DNA from: Penium margaritaceum
Taxonomy: Eukaryota; Streptophyta; Zygnematophyceae; Desmidiales; Peniaceae
DNA: 64,000 nt
Reading direction: 5' to 3'
NCBI GenBank assembly: GCA_023375785.1
Contig: SZWC01000564.1
Span: forward strand, 4,853-68,852
Below, one piece after another: positions 21,351-32,752 of the stretch; the first letter of the stretch is position 1, and each line of letters opens with the position of its first letter. A program made the position numbers and the translations under genes. Under the pieces are notes generated by a model that was not told the DNA's origin, did no database searches, and worked only from the letters and a program-made list of their open reading frames with translations.

Positions 21351-21619
21351 CACGCGCCATGGGTGCCCACTGGGCGCGCTCCGGCAGCTCCGCCTCCTCT
21401 TCCACGGCCAGTTCCAGCTCTGGCTCCAACTCCAGTACGTCGTCCCGGTCGGCGAGTTCCTCCCCTGCTCAGGCGTACTCCGCTACTGGCGTCCTCTCTA
21501 CACATCCGCCGGCGCCGTATCCCTGGGGTTGGCCGCCGCCGTACGGCGTGCCCGCCTACACCGGACCACCCTCTTCTGCCTACTTCGCTCCTGCATGGGT
21601 TCCTTTCTCTCCGGGTCCT

Positions 21620-23355
21620 CTGCTCCGTCGTCAGCGCCGTTTGTCGACGGTGAGCGCCAGCTGGAGCAGTTCCTTCTGCAGCGTCTCCACCTTTGCTATC
21701 AGGGAGGTGAGAGTGTGACTGCTTTGGCCAGAGGTCCCTCTTGTCAGACTGACACTGTTCTTCGTGGGGACCCTCCCGGTCACGTTCTTGCGTCTCCGTT
21801 TGCGTCTGTTCCGTGGATAGAGACTTGGCAGTCCTTCGTGCTTCCGCGCCGTCTCGTTGCATGTGACTTGTCCTCCCCCCCTGTTGGTACCGTTGCCACG
21901 TGTGGTTTCCTTCCCCGTGCTCGCGTCGCAGGTGGCTTATGGGGCCTTGACTCTGGAGCCACCCACCACATGACCTCTGATCGCGCCTGTTTTGTCTCGT
22001 TGGGTCCTGCTGGTCCCGTTCGGTTTGTGCGCACTGGGTCCAGCCAGTTGCTCCCCGTTCAGGGTGTGGGTGTTGTCCGCTTCGTTGGGCCCAGTGGTGT
22101 GCTGCTCTTGCCGGACGTTCGGTACGTGCCCTCCTTGGAGCTCAGTCTGCTGTCGGTGACCTCCCTAGATGATCAAGGCATGGACTTCTCCGCCAGTCAG
22201 GGCGTGGGTACTGTTCCTCTCCGTCCTTCTAGTCGTGTTGTCCTAGAGGGTATCAAGTGTCACAAGTTTTACCGTGTGCCCTTGGTTGTCCCCTCTGCCT
22301 CCTCTGTTGGCTCCTCTCTTGCCCATGTTGCTCCATCTCTCTCCCTTGACTATGTTCAACTCTTGCATCGTCGCCTTGGCCATGTGCACACTCATGCCAT
22401 CACCAGCATGCTTCGCCTTCAGCCTGCTCTTGGTCTCTCTCCGTCCACTTTCCCGCCGCCTTGCCCCTCTGACTGTCTAGACTGTGCTCAGGGTAAGATG
22501 CATCGCTCTCCCTTTGCCTCCTCTGATTCCCAGTCGTCTCACCCCCTTGATCTGGTCCACGCTGACGTCATGGGTCCCCTTCCCCATGACTTCCTTGGGG
22601 GTGCTGGGCGGTATGTTCTGTGCTTGACGGATGATTTCTCTCGTTTTCGTTGGATTTTTGCCCTTCGTCAGAAGAGCGATGTGTGTACGATTCTTGAGTC
22701 ATGGCTTCTCCAGGCTGAACGGTCATGTCAGCGGTCCCTGCGTGTCTTTTGCAGTGACCGTGGTGGTGAATTCCTCGGTCCCACCGCCCGCTTCCTCGAG
22801 TCCAAGGGTGTGTGTCTGGAGACCTCTGCTCAATACACACCCCAACAGAACGGAATCTCTGAACGTTGGAATCAGACTCTTGCCGATGGTGCTCGTACTC
22901 TCTTCTCTGAGTCTGGTCTTCCCCCTCTCTTTGCCTTCGAAGCGATGATTTACATGACCTGGGTCTGGAACCGTGTTCCCCACGGTCCCCTTCCCCGCAT
23001 GGTCACCCCTTTTGAGCGTTGGTACGGTACTTGTGCCGACTTCCGTCTCGCTCGTGTCTGGGGTAGCATTGCGTCCGTCTGGCTCTCCGAGGACCTTCGC
23101 GAGGGCAAACTCTCCCCGCGTGGCCGCCTGTGTCCCTTTCTGGGCATTTCTACGCAGTCCAAGGCCTGGCGCTTCTGGGATCCAGAGCGCTAGGGGGTTG
23201 TCGAGTCGCATGACGCTTTGTTCTTTGAGTCTCTCTTTCTTCATGACCTGCGTCGTCCTTCTCCCTCTGACGACCTGTTCCCGCTCTCTCGGTGGCGAGG
23301 GTAGGTCGGTCTTGCGGTCTCTCCCGCTCCTGCAGTCCCTGCTGCCTTTCCTCCT
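21620..23355 (+). pseudogene. Copia 2 protease and integrase
   Basis: A frame entered by a frameshift near 21620. Protease GLDSGATHHMTS (21946) keeps the Asp-Ser-Gly. IN zinc residues are in LLHRRLGHVHTH (22365) and CLDCAQGKMHR (22480). The catalytic triad appears intact: HADVMGPL (22558), CSDRGGEF (22750), and Glu in QQNGISERWNQTL (22845). TAG stops are at 23191-23193, where Copia 1 has a Cys codon, and near 23302. Confidence 0.88.
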
Positions 23356-25428
23356 GTGCGGCCTGTCCCCTCGTCGGGTCCCCAGGCGTCCGACACAGTG
23401 CCTTCTCAGGCCTTGTCACTCAATGCCCCGGTTTCCCTACTTGGGTCTCCTACCTCCTCTGAGTCCGTCTCACCTGCGCACTCCTCTGCGACACCCTCTA
23501 GTCCTCTCATGTCCGCTACCTCCAGTCCAGTTGCTCCTGCCATGGCCGCTCCCGGTGCTCCGCCTGGTCTTGCACCTATCTCACCCTTTGTCCGTGGTGG
23601 CCGCCTCCGGGCTCTCCCCACCCGCTCTTCCAGTGTCTCGGCGTCTCACTCCCGAACGCTGCAATATCATCTTGAGCAATCGCCAGCAGTGCCGACCGGC
23701 ATGGATGCCTTAGGCCTGGCCACAGGGGTTGTCCACCCCAGCTCTGTCCTTGGGTACACGTTGCTCTTGACAGAGCATGAGCGCGCCCTTGAAGCCGCTA
23801 TGCTTGACAGCGTGGCAGACTGTCTTGCGACCACTGCAATGTCGCCCCCGTCCCCTGATCCGACCACAGTTCAGCGAGCACGGTCGGCGCCTGACTCACA
23901 GAAGTGGGAAGCAGCCATGCAAGATGAGCTGAGAGCTCTAGTCGATCATGGCGTATACGAGGTAGTCGATCTGCCTCCAGGGCGCAAGGCCATTGACGCC
24001 CGTTGGGTGTTTCGGCGAAAATACAAGCCCAACGGCGAGCTTGACAAGTACAAGGCACGTCTCACTGCCAAGGGATTCTCCAAAATCCCAGGTGTAGACT
24101 TCGACGAAATATTTACTCCCGTTGCACGTTACACCACTGCTCGAGCTCTCCTCAGTCTCGTGGCACACCACGACTGGGAGCTTGAGCAGATGGACGTCAA
24201 CAACGCCTTCCTGCACGGAGAGCTGGATGAGGAGATCTACATGGTACAGCCTCCGGGCTTCACAGTTGGCACTGACAGATTCTGGAGACTGCGCAAGGCC
24301 CTCTACGGCCTTAAACAGTCTCCTAGGTGTTGGAACCAGGAGATTACGTCCACCGTGGAGAAGGGTGGATACCGTCGGAGCACGGTAGATCCTGCGCTCT
24401 TTGTCACCCCGGTGTCGGCACCGTTCGCTGCCATCCTTGTGTATGTCGATAACTTGCTGATCGCGTCCCCAAGCCAAGAGACGGTTGCGTCTGTAAAGTC
24501 TTTACTGCAGTCCGCATACAAGATGAAAGACCTTGGTCCGGCTCGTGTCTTCCTGGGCATGGAGATCGAGCGTAACCACGCTCGTCGCGTCCTTCACGTT
24601 CACCAGGCTGCTTATGTCAGGAGCTTGGGGGAGCGCTTCTCTCCCCTCCTTGCGTCTGTGTTTACTACGTCCACACCAATGACTCCCACAGGACAGCGCT
24701 TGTTGAAGACACTGGACGTGTCAAAGCTGGGGGAGCCAGTCGATGTCACTGAGTATCTGTGATTGATAGGCTCCCTTATGTACTTGGCTACCACTACGCG
24801 AGCTGACGTCGCCTTCGCTGTCAATTTTCTGGCCCAGTTCTCTCAGTGCCCCAGGTCGCGTCACATGGAGGCCGCTCTGTGTGTTGTCAGGTATGCGCTC
24901 TCCACGGCCCGAGTTGGGCTCTGCTATCGTGCACAGCCGTCCGTGGTCGTGGATGGATACACTGATAGCGACTGGGCACATGATGTGGATGCTCGCAGTC
25001 GCACGGGGTACATCTTCCTTGTTGGGGGGACAGCGGTCTCGTGGAAGAGTGGTAAGCAAGGCTGTGTTACGCGCAACTCCAGTGAGGCGGAGTATGTTGC
25101 TCTTTGCGCAGGCACGTGTGAGAGTGTTTGGCTGTGTCGGCTGTTGCAACAGTTGCGCGTCCCCATTCGCTGCATCACTCTGCGTTGTGACAATCAAAGC
25201 ACAAGAGCGATTGCTGAGAACGACGGCATGCATCACACTCGCACAAAACATATCAATGTTGAGCATCATTTTTTGCGTGAGCGTGTCGCTGCAGGAGATG
25301 TCCACATCGTGTGGGTTGACACCATACAGCAGCGCGCTGACTTTCTCACAAAGGCACTGAGCAGTAACGTCTTCAAGGCAGCAGTGCACGCCGTCGGTCT
25401 GTTATGCGTTCGTGATGCGCCGGGCTGA
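23356..25428 (+). pseudogene. Copia 2 reverse transcriptase and RNase H
   Basis: Same frame as IN. RT: KYKARLTAKGFSKIPGVDFD (24046), MDVNNAFLHGELDEE (24190), LYGLKQSPRCWNQ (24303). The polymerase active site reads YVDN (VYVDNLLIAS, about 24442) instead of YVDD, which should inactivate it. A TGA at 24760-24762 replaces Arg seen in Copia 1. RNase H: DSDWAHDVDARS (24965), SWKSGKQGC, SEAEYVALCAG, with all expected acidic residues. It ends at 25428, about 100 bases before the 3' LTR. Confidence 0.88.
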
Positions 25429-25532
25429 GTTGTTGTGTCGTGCGTTCGTGTACAGTCGTGTGGCACTCCTTGTGACGTTGCTGGTGTACTTGTCCCAGTC
25501 GGTGTGCAGTGCAGCTGTGGGTCATGGGGGAG

Positions 25533-26022
25533 TGTTGGTTTATGTGTAAGTCTCGACGTGGTGACCTCTGGCCCTGCTGCACACCCACCACACCTGTGCA
25601 GGTGATTGACCAGAGAAGAGACTGCACTTCGAGCTGGACCCCTCCATCGGCGTATTCTTTCGCCTCGCAAGCCTGCTAACACTGATCTTGATGTGCCTGT
25701 TTTGTGTGGACATATTTGGGTCGTTGACTCAAGCTAGTTTTGTCTAGTGTTTAGGACAGATACCTGAGTTGTTCCTGTGTGGCCTAGGCAATAACCCAAG
25801 AGCAGGTGGTGGTTCGAGCCACGAGCTTGCCCGGGAGCGAGCGAAAGCGAGCTCGCTGCTCGCTCGCTCGCTCCCGACGGGCACCACTACGGTGGCCCGT
25901 GACTGCGATTCTTGACTACTATCGCTTCATGTCTTGCAACTACTACTGCACCTATACACTCTGCACACTGTGTGTTGACTTACTTCACAGTGTCACTGAT
26001 GCTTCTTCCACCATTCCCTACA
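25533..26022 (+). repeat. Copia 2 3' LTR
   Basis: A complete 490-bp LTR after the purine tract CATGGGGGAG. It ends CCCTACA and is followed by the duplicated GTTCC. Confidence 0.94.
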
Positions 26023-26480
26023 GTTCCTTTGACATTGACGCTGACCGTTGTCGGAATAAAGTGAGACATTTTGGAAGCTTGTCGACAACTACAAGGATTG
26101 CAACATATCCCTCGGGTGTCATTGGTAATCCCGTCATGAAGTCAATGGAGATTGTTGTCCACGGTTCAATTGGAATGGGGAGCGGCTGCAGAAGTCCGTG
26201 TGGCCGTGTGTGACAGGACTTTTGTCGTTGACACGTGTCGCAGAATTTGGAGAAGTTGGCCACATCGGAATGCAATCTTGTCCCACCAGTAGTGTTTCGC
26301 AAGCCTCTTCGGCGTTTTGTCCTCTCCGAAATGCCCACTTGGACCTGTGGCATGGCACTCTTCATGTAGCATGTGGCGAAGTTCATCATTTGGGGGAACG
26401 ACCACCTAGCGAGTGAATCCGCCAATAGGGTGCGTCATACGAGAATCTCGCGTTGTTGTATCGGTCATGCTGATCGTAGC
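26023..26480 (-). pseudogene. Gypsy A integrase zinc domain and core start
   Basis: Minus-strand frame of about 135 codons. It has the zinc-binding arrangement SGHFGEDKT, then FCDTCQRQKS (about 26220-26350), and the first catalytic Asp in SIDFMTGLP (about 26140). The Leu-rich linker reaches the Copia 2 insertion point. It continues in frame-shifted form at 8620-9021. Confidence 0.8.
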
Positions 26481-26656
26481 CTCATGTGAATAATTGCTCG
26501 GATCTGGCTGCGGCTCTAACGTTGTTGCCTCAGCCATCAGATCTGGTCATCGCTGAGTGTCTCTAATGGGTTGGTTTTACGTTGTTGCCTGGCCGGTACT
26601 CGATATCGTTATCGAACCCAGATTCAAGGAACTCCATCCACCGGGTTGGACGTCGA

Positions 26657-27860
26657 CTAAGGTTTGGCTGTGTCTTCAAACATTTCAGAGCATGGTGGTG
26701 GGTGTGTACGATGCAGCGGCATGCAAGGTAGCACCGCCATGTCTTGAATGCATGTACGATGGCCAGAATCTCTTTCTTGTGTACGGCGTAGTTGAGTTCG
26801 TGTTCGCGCAGTTTTCTTCACATGTATGCGACTGGTTGTTCTCTGTTGCCCTGGTCTTGTAGGAGGGCCGCGTTGATGACTTGATCTGAAGCATTCGTAG
26901 CCACGACGAAGTCGACCGTTGGATCCACTAATTGTAGGACTGGCACCAAGGGCCGAGCGTTCCGCAAAGCGATGAACGCTTCTTGTTCGTTGTCTCCCCA
27001 CCACCACTCATTTTCTTTTCGAGTGAGGTCCGAGAGAGGAGTTGAAACTCGGGCGTAACCCCATACAAAAAACTGGTAGTAATTGTAGAAGAGGGGGAAA
27101 TCTTGAACGTCTCCAACGTTGGTCGGCGTCGGCCACTGAGTGACTGCTGCCACTTTTTTCGGATCCATGGTGATTCGTCCGTCGTTGATGATATGACCCA
27201 ACAACTTGATTGAACGGCGACCCAAGTCACACTTGGGGAGTTTTTTGAAAAACATCTCTTTGTAAAACTTTGAGAAATTATTAAAGATGTCCATCGTGCT
27301 CCTCCGGAGTGCGGTTGTACACCAGGATATTGTCGAGGTAGACCATGATAACACCGTGGAGGTATGAGCGGAAAATGTTGTTTATCGCCGCCATGAACGT
27401 CGCCAAGCATTTGTGAGTCCGAACGACATTACCGTCAACTCGGCATGCATGTATCGATTTCAAAACGCTGTCTTCTCGATGTGGGCGTCTGCCACCTGAA
27501 TCTGGTGATAACCGTAGCATAGATCAATTTTGGTGAAAATTCAAGCCCCTCGGAGTTGGCGAACAAATTTTGTTTGCTCAAGGGAGAGCGTAGCATTTCG
27601 CAATGATAGTGTCGTGTAACACTCGGTAGTCCAGGCACATCCGTATTTTGCTGGTTTTCTTTTTTACAAACAATACGGGTGCAGCGTAAGGTGACATGGA
27701 TGGGCAGATGAACCCCTGATCGAGCATCTCATGGAGTTGCTTTTTCAACTCGGATAGTTTGTGATCGCTCCTCTGATAGGCCCCTCAAACTGTGGGTCTG
27801 TTGCTCGGTTTTACTTCGATGCGATGGTCAATGTCTCATTAAGGTGGTAGGGTTTTTAGT
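26657..27860 (-). pseudogene. Gypsy A reverse transcriptase and RNase H
   Basis: The minus strand shows the RT active site as VYLDNILVY (about 27330), where YLDD is expected. Then come LGHIINDGRITMDPKKV (about 27185) and the RNase H start FVVATNASDQVINAALLQ (about 26890). Upstream RT pieces lie in shifted frames (27435-27638) and toward 27850. Multiple frameshifts. Confidence 0.82.
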
Positions 27861-28019
27861 AGTTCATCCGGAAAAAACGTTTGCAAACTCTTGGATGAGT
27901 GGTGCGAACTCTTAGGGTACTATCGCGAATTTCGTTCATGTCGATGAGGCTGATGAGGCCGATGAGGGTGATGAGACAGCCACTGCCACTTCCGCTTCCT
28001 CCATTGGCTTCAGATGTAT

Positions 28020-28770
28020 GAGCCACGCATGAGCTCCTTGTCGTATGTAGTACTTGGCCACGTTGAGCGGTACCGGTTACACAGGTTGTCGCTTTTTGGC
28101 TACCGCGGCTTCCTCTGTTGCTTCCACTTATGCTGCTTCAGGTGTCATTTCCAAGTAGACGTCGCCGCTATTGTAATCGACCTGCAGATTGTGTCGGCGT
28201 AGGAAATCTCGTCCGAGAATGACTTTGTGGTCACTCATTGGACATGATCTCTAGACTGTTCCGTCCCGTAGATTCCCCACTTGCAGTCGTAGTGGTTCTC
28301 GGAGACTTTGTATTTGCAGTCTCCTGACAAAGGTTTTTCCTTCAAACACCCCTTGTTCAGTTTACAAACCTAGCTTGCAAACCAGGTCGTTGCTTACAAA
28401 AGTGTGAGAAGCTCCTCAATCCAATGGTGCCGGTACCATTCTACGTCTTGTACATCCTTGAGGTTGCACTCATAGGAGTATCACCGGTTGCTCATTTTCG
28501 TACGCCTCGTCAAATTATGTGATCTCACAAAGTCTCTGCGGCGTGGTAGGCTGTTCAGATGGGTGATCGTTTGACATAGATCGCTCCTTATAGGCAAGAG
28601 TCGCGCCTTTCACTCCTACCCTTTGCCATTTCTCGACTCATTTTTCTACGACTTCCGCCCCTTTCTCGCCTATTGATTTCTCCGGCAGCTGCAAGCGATG
28701 TGCCTGACTTTTTTACACTTGTAGCAGGTACGCGCATCTCTCTGGTTGACAACGTCTACTTCCATCAGAA
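28020..28770 (-). pseudogene. Gypsy A gag zinc knuckle and protease region, degraded
   Basis: A CCHC zinc knuckle, CYKCKKVRHIACSC, is readable on the minus strand at about 28686-28730. The protease expected downstream (toward 28100) has no intact motif. Many stops. Confidence 0.5.
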
Positions 28771-29159
28771 TTGAGGAGTCCCCAAACCGGCTTTTTCCGT
28801 TTCCGCAATAATTGTGGTTGGGAGGACGTTAGCCGTAGGATTCCTGGATCCAAGCATTGTATTGGGCACCATCAATACTTTTTGCTCCTACGATCATCCA
28901 TGGTAAGTTGTTTTGGCTGCCCAAAATGGCATTCGCTGGTAGGATGTCTCACTCAAGGCCGTTGTTGTATTGAAAACAGAGCTCGTTGGGGGCAATGTCT
29001 ATGTCTCCGCGTATACTTAACCACGCTAGACTGCTGTCGGAGACGTTGGAGCTTGTATCAAGCTTCAAACTTCTTGTTCAGTCATCCAAATCGTGCAAGC
29101 ATCGTGTGCGAGAACTCGTTCTAGTCGGTTGGTCATCTCTGCGCAACTTGCCATTGCGG

Positions 29160-29970
29160 GTTGATCCGCTCCAAGGGTAGAACGCATGTGGTCTGCAATA
29201 TGAGACGGGCGCCGCTGGACGTTGATGTCCCGTGGGTCTCCTGCTACCGTTGGATGGCCTTGAGATCAGACCACCAACTTAGTATCGTGCCACGTAAAAG
29301 CGCGGTTGTAAGGTCCATTTTCTTTCGATTGCCGTTGACCCCAGCAGCGGTGAAGAACACCTCTAGACTCGTCAGCCACATCCGAATCGTTGGTCCCTTC
29401 AAATGAGCAGGATTGAACAATTTGGGAGGGGTTGGGCGAATCTTGGGTTTGCTCGAGAGTTGGGTATATCTTTCAATGAGCATCGCCTCTCGTGCATTTG
29501 CGTTGCGAAGAGTCTCCATTGCAACGTTGAGTTACTGGAATAGACAGTTGTTGATTCCCTCAAGTGTTGAGATACGATTCGCCAATTCCTTGTTGATCCA
29601 CGCCTGCCGTCCGGTGCCACCTGTTGTTCCTGTTGATGTCGTTGAGGCTGTCAGTAAGGGTGGCTGGTTTTGCGCCGTTGGATCCGCAACTGGATTGGTC
29701 GGCGAAGCCATAAGGATTGATCCATCTGCTGCATAGCCTGTCATGCAAGCATTCGCTGTCGCTTCAGGGTTTGCGTGCACAGGCACGTTCTGCTCCTCCA
29801 TCACCGAAGTCTTCACCGAAGACCCACTGCTGGTCGTTGGGTGCACTCGTCCGTTTCACGTCGTGGTCGCAAATCATGCAAAGGTCTGACGTGCGAGATG
29901 CACTGACGGCTTGTGCAAGGTAGTCCTTTGGATGGGTAAAGTTGTCAAATGCCTCTCTAGCACCGATGCG
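29160..29970 (-). pseudogene. Gypsy A gag
   Basis: The minus strand starts soon after the PBS with a SERIGAREAFDNFTHPKDYL frame (to about 29765). It shifts to a frame with NKELANRISTLEGINN (about 29570) and then to the capsid core LTSLEVFFTAAGVNGNRKK with SWWSDL (29244-29400), typical of Retrotrans_gag. At least one frameshift and one stop. Confidence 0.75.
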
Positions 29971-29982
29971 CTCTGATACCAA
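29970..29982 (-). promoter_or_regulatory. Gypsy A primer-binding site
   Basis: The minus strand reads TTGGTATCAGAGC, complementary to the initiator-Met tRNA 3' end, directly inside the LTR end CATAACA. Confidence 0.85.
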
Positions 29983-29983
29983 G

Positions 29984-30540
29984 TGTTATGCCGAACGGAG
30001 CGTAGATGGTGAACACATGAAAGTTGTAAGGCACAACACAATCAAGAATTTGGGACACTTGAGCAATTTATAATCAACGGCAAGTGTACTTCGATGACAA
30101 GCGTCGAAATGATCAAACATATATATACAAGTGTCAAATTAAGAATGAGGTGTAGTTGGGGTCGTTGGGTCGATTTTTGAGCGATGCGTGTTCAGTTGCG
30201 TCGTGAGTGGTCGGATCCAAGAAGATCCGCTGAGAAGTCAGGGGGCTTGGAGGATCGACGACGAAGATGCAATATGCATCTTTGTAAATCGAGATTTGTC
30301 CCGATGCGTAGAGAATTCAAGTGAAAGTTCGTGATACTTCTGTAGATGATTCTTGAAAGTGGTCGAGGTTGTCAGAAAGTGTGAGAAGGTTTGCCGGAGG
30401 AGGAGGGCAGTTGGCTGAATTTCCCTCAACCCTCGGGGCAAAAATCGTGGTCTCGATACGCGGTGGGCTATTTGATTGTTGAATTTGATTGATGATCTTA
30501 TAGCTAACGGAACCTAGGTGTTTCAAAAGTCTTTAGCCGG
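29984..30540 (-). repeat. Gypsy A 5' LTR
   Basis: On the plus strand it begins TGTTATGCC next to the PBS. Similarity to the LTRs at 42.8, 58.4 and 59.4 kb is visible. A TATATATA motif at about 30118-30130 could be the minus-strand TATA box. The outer end is not sharply defined (about 30540). Confidence 0.7.
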
Positions 30541-30655
30541 GAAAAAAAAGATGGTTCATAGGGATAATATGCAAGGAAAAAGATTATTTGAGAATTTGGG
30601 ACAAGTAGATAACTTGTATTAAGCAACAAGTGTACTTTTTTACATTGGGCGTAGC

Positions 30656-31100
30656 TGTAGCATACGAGCCATTTTTATAGTTAAAAATGGCATTTAGTTA
30701 TAATTCCCAGGTTTCCGGGGCTCGAGACCAATGTCTCGACGAGTTGAGGTCCAAAAAAAATCCCAGTCTAGAGTCTAGTTCGACTCTAGTCCGGATTCGG
30801 ACCATATGCCAGATTTAAGGCAAGAGGAGTGCCGCGATGGAAGATCCATCACGTCACTCCTCCTCCCCTCTAGTTGGCCGCTAGGGTCTTGTTCCCACGT
30901 GGATGTGCCACGTGGAACGATAGGGTTTTAAGTTGCATGTTTACAAACATGCCCTATGACGACCCTGTCCGTTTGTGGCGCGGTTCGTCTCAGCCAAAAT
31001 GGTTTAGGCGACCATTCGCTACCTCTCCTTGGACGACACTTTCTGAGGGCCAACGTTTGGGGTTCAGAAGTTAGTCGCAAAACAGTCCAGTGCTGTTGCA
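30656..31100 (+). repeat. LARD-like element 5' LTR
   Basis: About 90% or more identical by eye to 42318-42763. It contains the short inverted motif CGAGACCAATGTCTCG. Confidence 0.88.
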
Positions 31101-31429
31101 TTAGCATCAGAGCCAGCTTCCTCAATTCATCTCTAGAATCGGCTTCGACCGTCCGTTGGATTGAGATATCGAGCAACGTTGTCCGTCGATCTTGATTGAA
31201 GACTGTCTTGGTTCTTCTCTACAGCTGAATGCAGCCCGTTTTCGAATGCAACCCGTTCGATTGACAAAAAGCTCCGGTCGAGCTTACTCAGCGGTCGGGA
31301 GTGCAAAAAAAAAAAGTAATGGCTGATGGCGGTGAGCAAATGCCGCCCGAATACGGCGGCGGCTACGTGCCCAGGACGGCTTGGTCAAGGTACCCTTCGA
31401 CAGGCGGGCCGACAGCTCCACGGTCCCAC

Positions 31430-31950
31430 CGGTTGCCTCAGAGGAGGAGAGTGAGAATCCACTCTCCTCTCTTCCTAGAGAAGGATAGAGGGGGTGGTTA
31501 TGCTCTCTCCCCTACCCGTCAGGCGCCGACTGCACTAGAGAGGGGGAACGGGAGAGATATCTCTCCCTCGCTTCTCACGTGCCGACGCCGCCAGAGGGAG
31601 AGACGAAACGATGCTCCCCTCTCTCTCTCCCCTCAAATGCCCACGGTGCCAAGGAGGGAGAGGGGAAGATAACCCCTCTTCCCTCCCCTCCTCTTGAGCA
31701 CCGACGGTGCAAGGAGAGGGAGAGGGGGGCCGGTGCTTCCGCCTCCCTCGCTTTCGGCACCGACTGTGCCAAAGAGGGAGAAAGGGGGTGATGATAACCC
31801 CTCCCTCGCCTCTGAGGCACCGGCTACACCAGGGAGGGAGAGGGGGTGGTACCCCCCTCTTTGCCTCGTTTCTCAAGCACCGACAGTGCCATAGAGGGAG
31901 CGGGGGTGGTTAAACCCCCTTCCTTGCCTCTCTAGTGCCGGCTGCGCGCG
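31430..31950. repeat. degenerate minisatellite with GCACCGACGGTGC hairpin
   Basis: About seven units of roughly 70 bp. Each has a short palindrome (GCACCGACGGTGC and variants), then AGAGGGAGAGGGGG, a purine/CCCTCC pair and CCTCGCCTCT. The array is cut by Copia 3 and resumes at 37811. Confidence 0.85.
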
Positions 31951-31951
31951 A

Positions 31952-32752
31952 AAGGAAAACTATGCAGCAGGTTGGGGCAGCAGCGTTGTTGATGCAGCGT
32001 GCGGGCTTCCACGCTCGTTGCTTAAGTCAGCTGCCCCCTCAGTTTGCTGCTGTAGAATCTAAGTCTGGAAGCTCTGGATTTGTTACTCAGAAACGCGCGC
32101 GCCAGAGTTAGCGCCAGAAAGCAGCTGAAAACTGATAGTAACTGATTAGGAATGAAGAATGAACAGCAATGGGGGACCCCTCCAAGTTCTAGCCCCCACC
32201 CCCAGCTCTGTAGATCTTGTTACTCAGTTCAACAGCCAATCAGAAAATATCTAATTTCAGGCTGGCAGGTTTTCTCGGTGAGGCCTGCCAGACGGCCAAC
32301 AGCCCAAAACCCGGGCGTCGTCCGTTTTGCCTGAAAACTGGACCATACCATAATACCAACGCTGCGAACGCAGCCGTGCGGTCAGAATCTGCTAGAAAAA
32401 TAGTAGCGAGGAGTTATGGCTGCCTGAAACCAGGCAGTGCCCACGATGGTTTATGCTGCCAAACAGGGCCATGCAACATGCAACTGGGACCCTAGGCAGC
32501 GCATGACGACGCAGGCACGACAGTACGCGCTGGACGCATGCAGACAGCGCCTGCGATGGCAGTGACTGCCGGCAGCGCGACCGCCGAGGAGGCCTGCCGA
32601 TGGAGCTGAACACGTCGCCGGAGACAGGGGGCTCCAGCAAACTGCGAGACGACCTCAGCGTGCGTCGGCTCCAACGGACGACACTCCATCAGCGTCGAGT
32701 CTCGCCGTCAGTCATCTGCACGCCGATGTACACAAGCCGGGAGGACACAACA
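31952..32752 (-). repeat. Copia 3 3' LTR
   Basis: Matches 36856-37105 and, more distantly, 63040-63870. On the minus strand it starts near TGTTGTGTCCTCCC. No purine tract adjoins it, which fits a deletion ending at or in the LTR border. Confidence 0.75.

Larger units (their letters stand above)
9027..26022 (+). mobile_element. Copia 2 LTR retrotransposon, containing Copia 1
   Basis: LTRs start TGTTGGTTTA and end CCCTACA. The 5' LTR is 9027-9436 plus 17882-17960 and the 3' LTR is 25533-26022 (490 bp). The flanking 5-bp duplication is GTTCC (9022-9026, 26023-26027). The PBS, TGGTATTAGAGC, follows the 5' LTR at about 17960, and a G-rich polypurine tract ends at 25532. Internal order: leader with hairpins, accessory frame, gag, PR, IN, RT, RNase H. 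Copia order (IN before RT) is clear. Own length without Copia 1 is about 8.55 kb. Confidence 0.93.
8620..30540 (-). mobile_element. Gypsy A chromovirus-type LTR retrotransposon, split by Copia 2
   Basis: Pieces of one minus-strand Ty3/Gypsy element lie at 8620-9026 and 26023-30540. They are joined across the Copia 2 insertion by the duplicated GTTCC (9022-9026 and 26023-26027). Order on the minus strand is 5' LTR, PBS, gag, zinc knuckle, RT/RNase H, integrase. No 3' LTR was found at the left, so the element is 3'-truncated. All coding parts carry frameshifts and stops. Confidence 0.85.
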
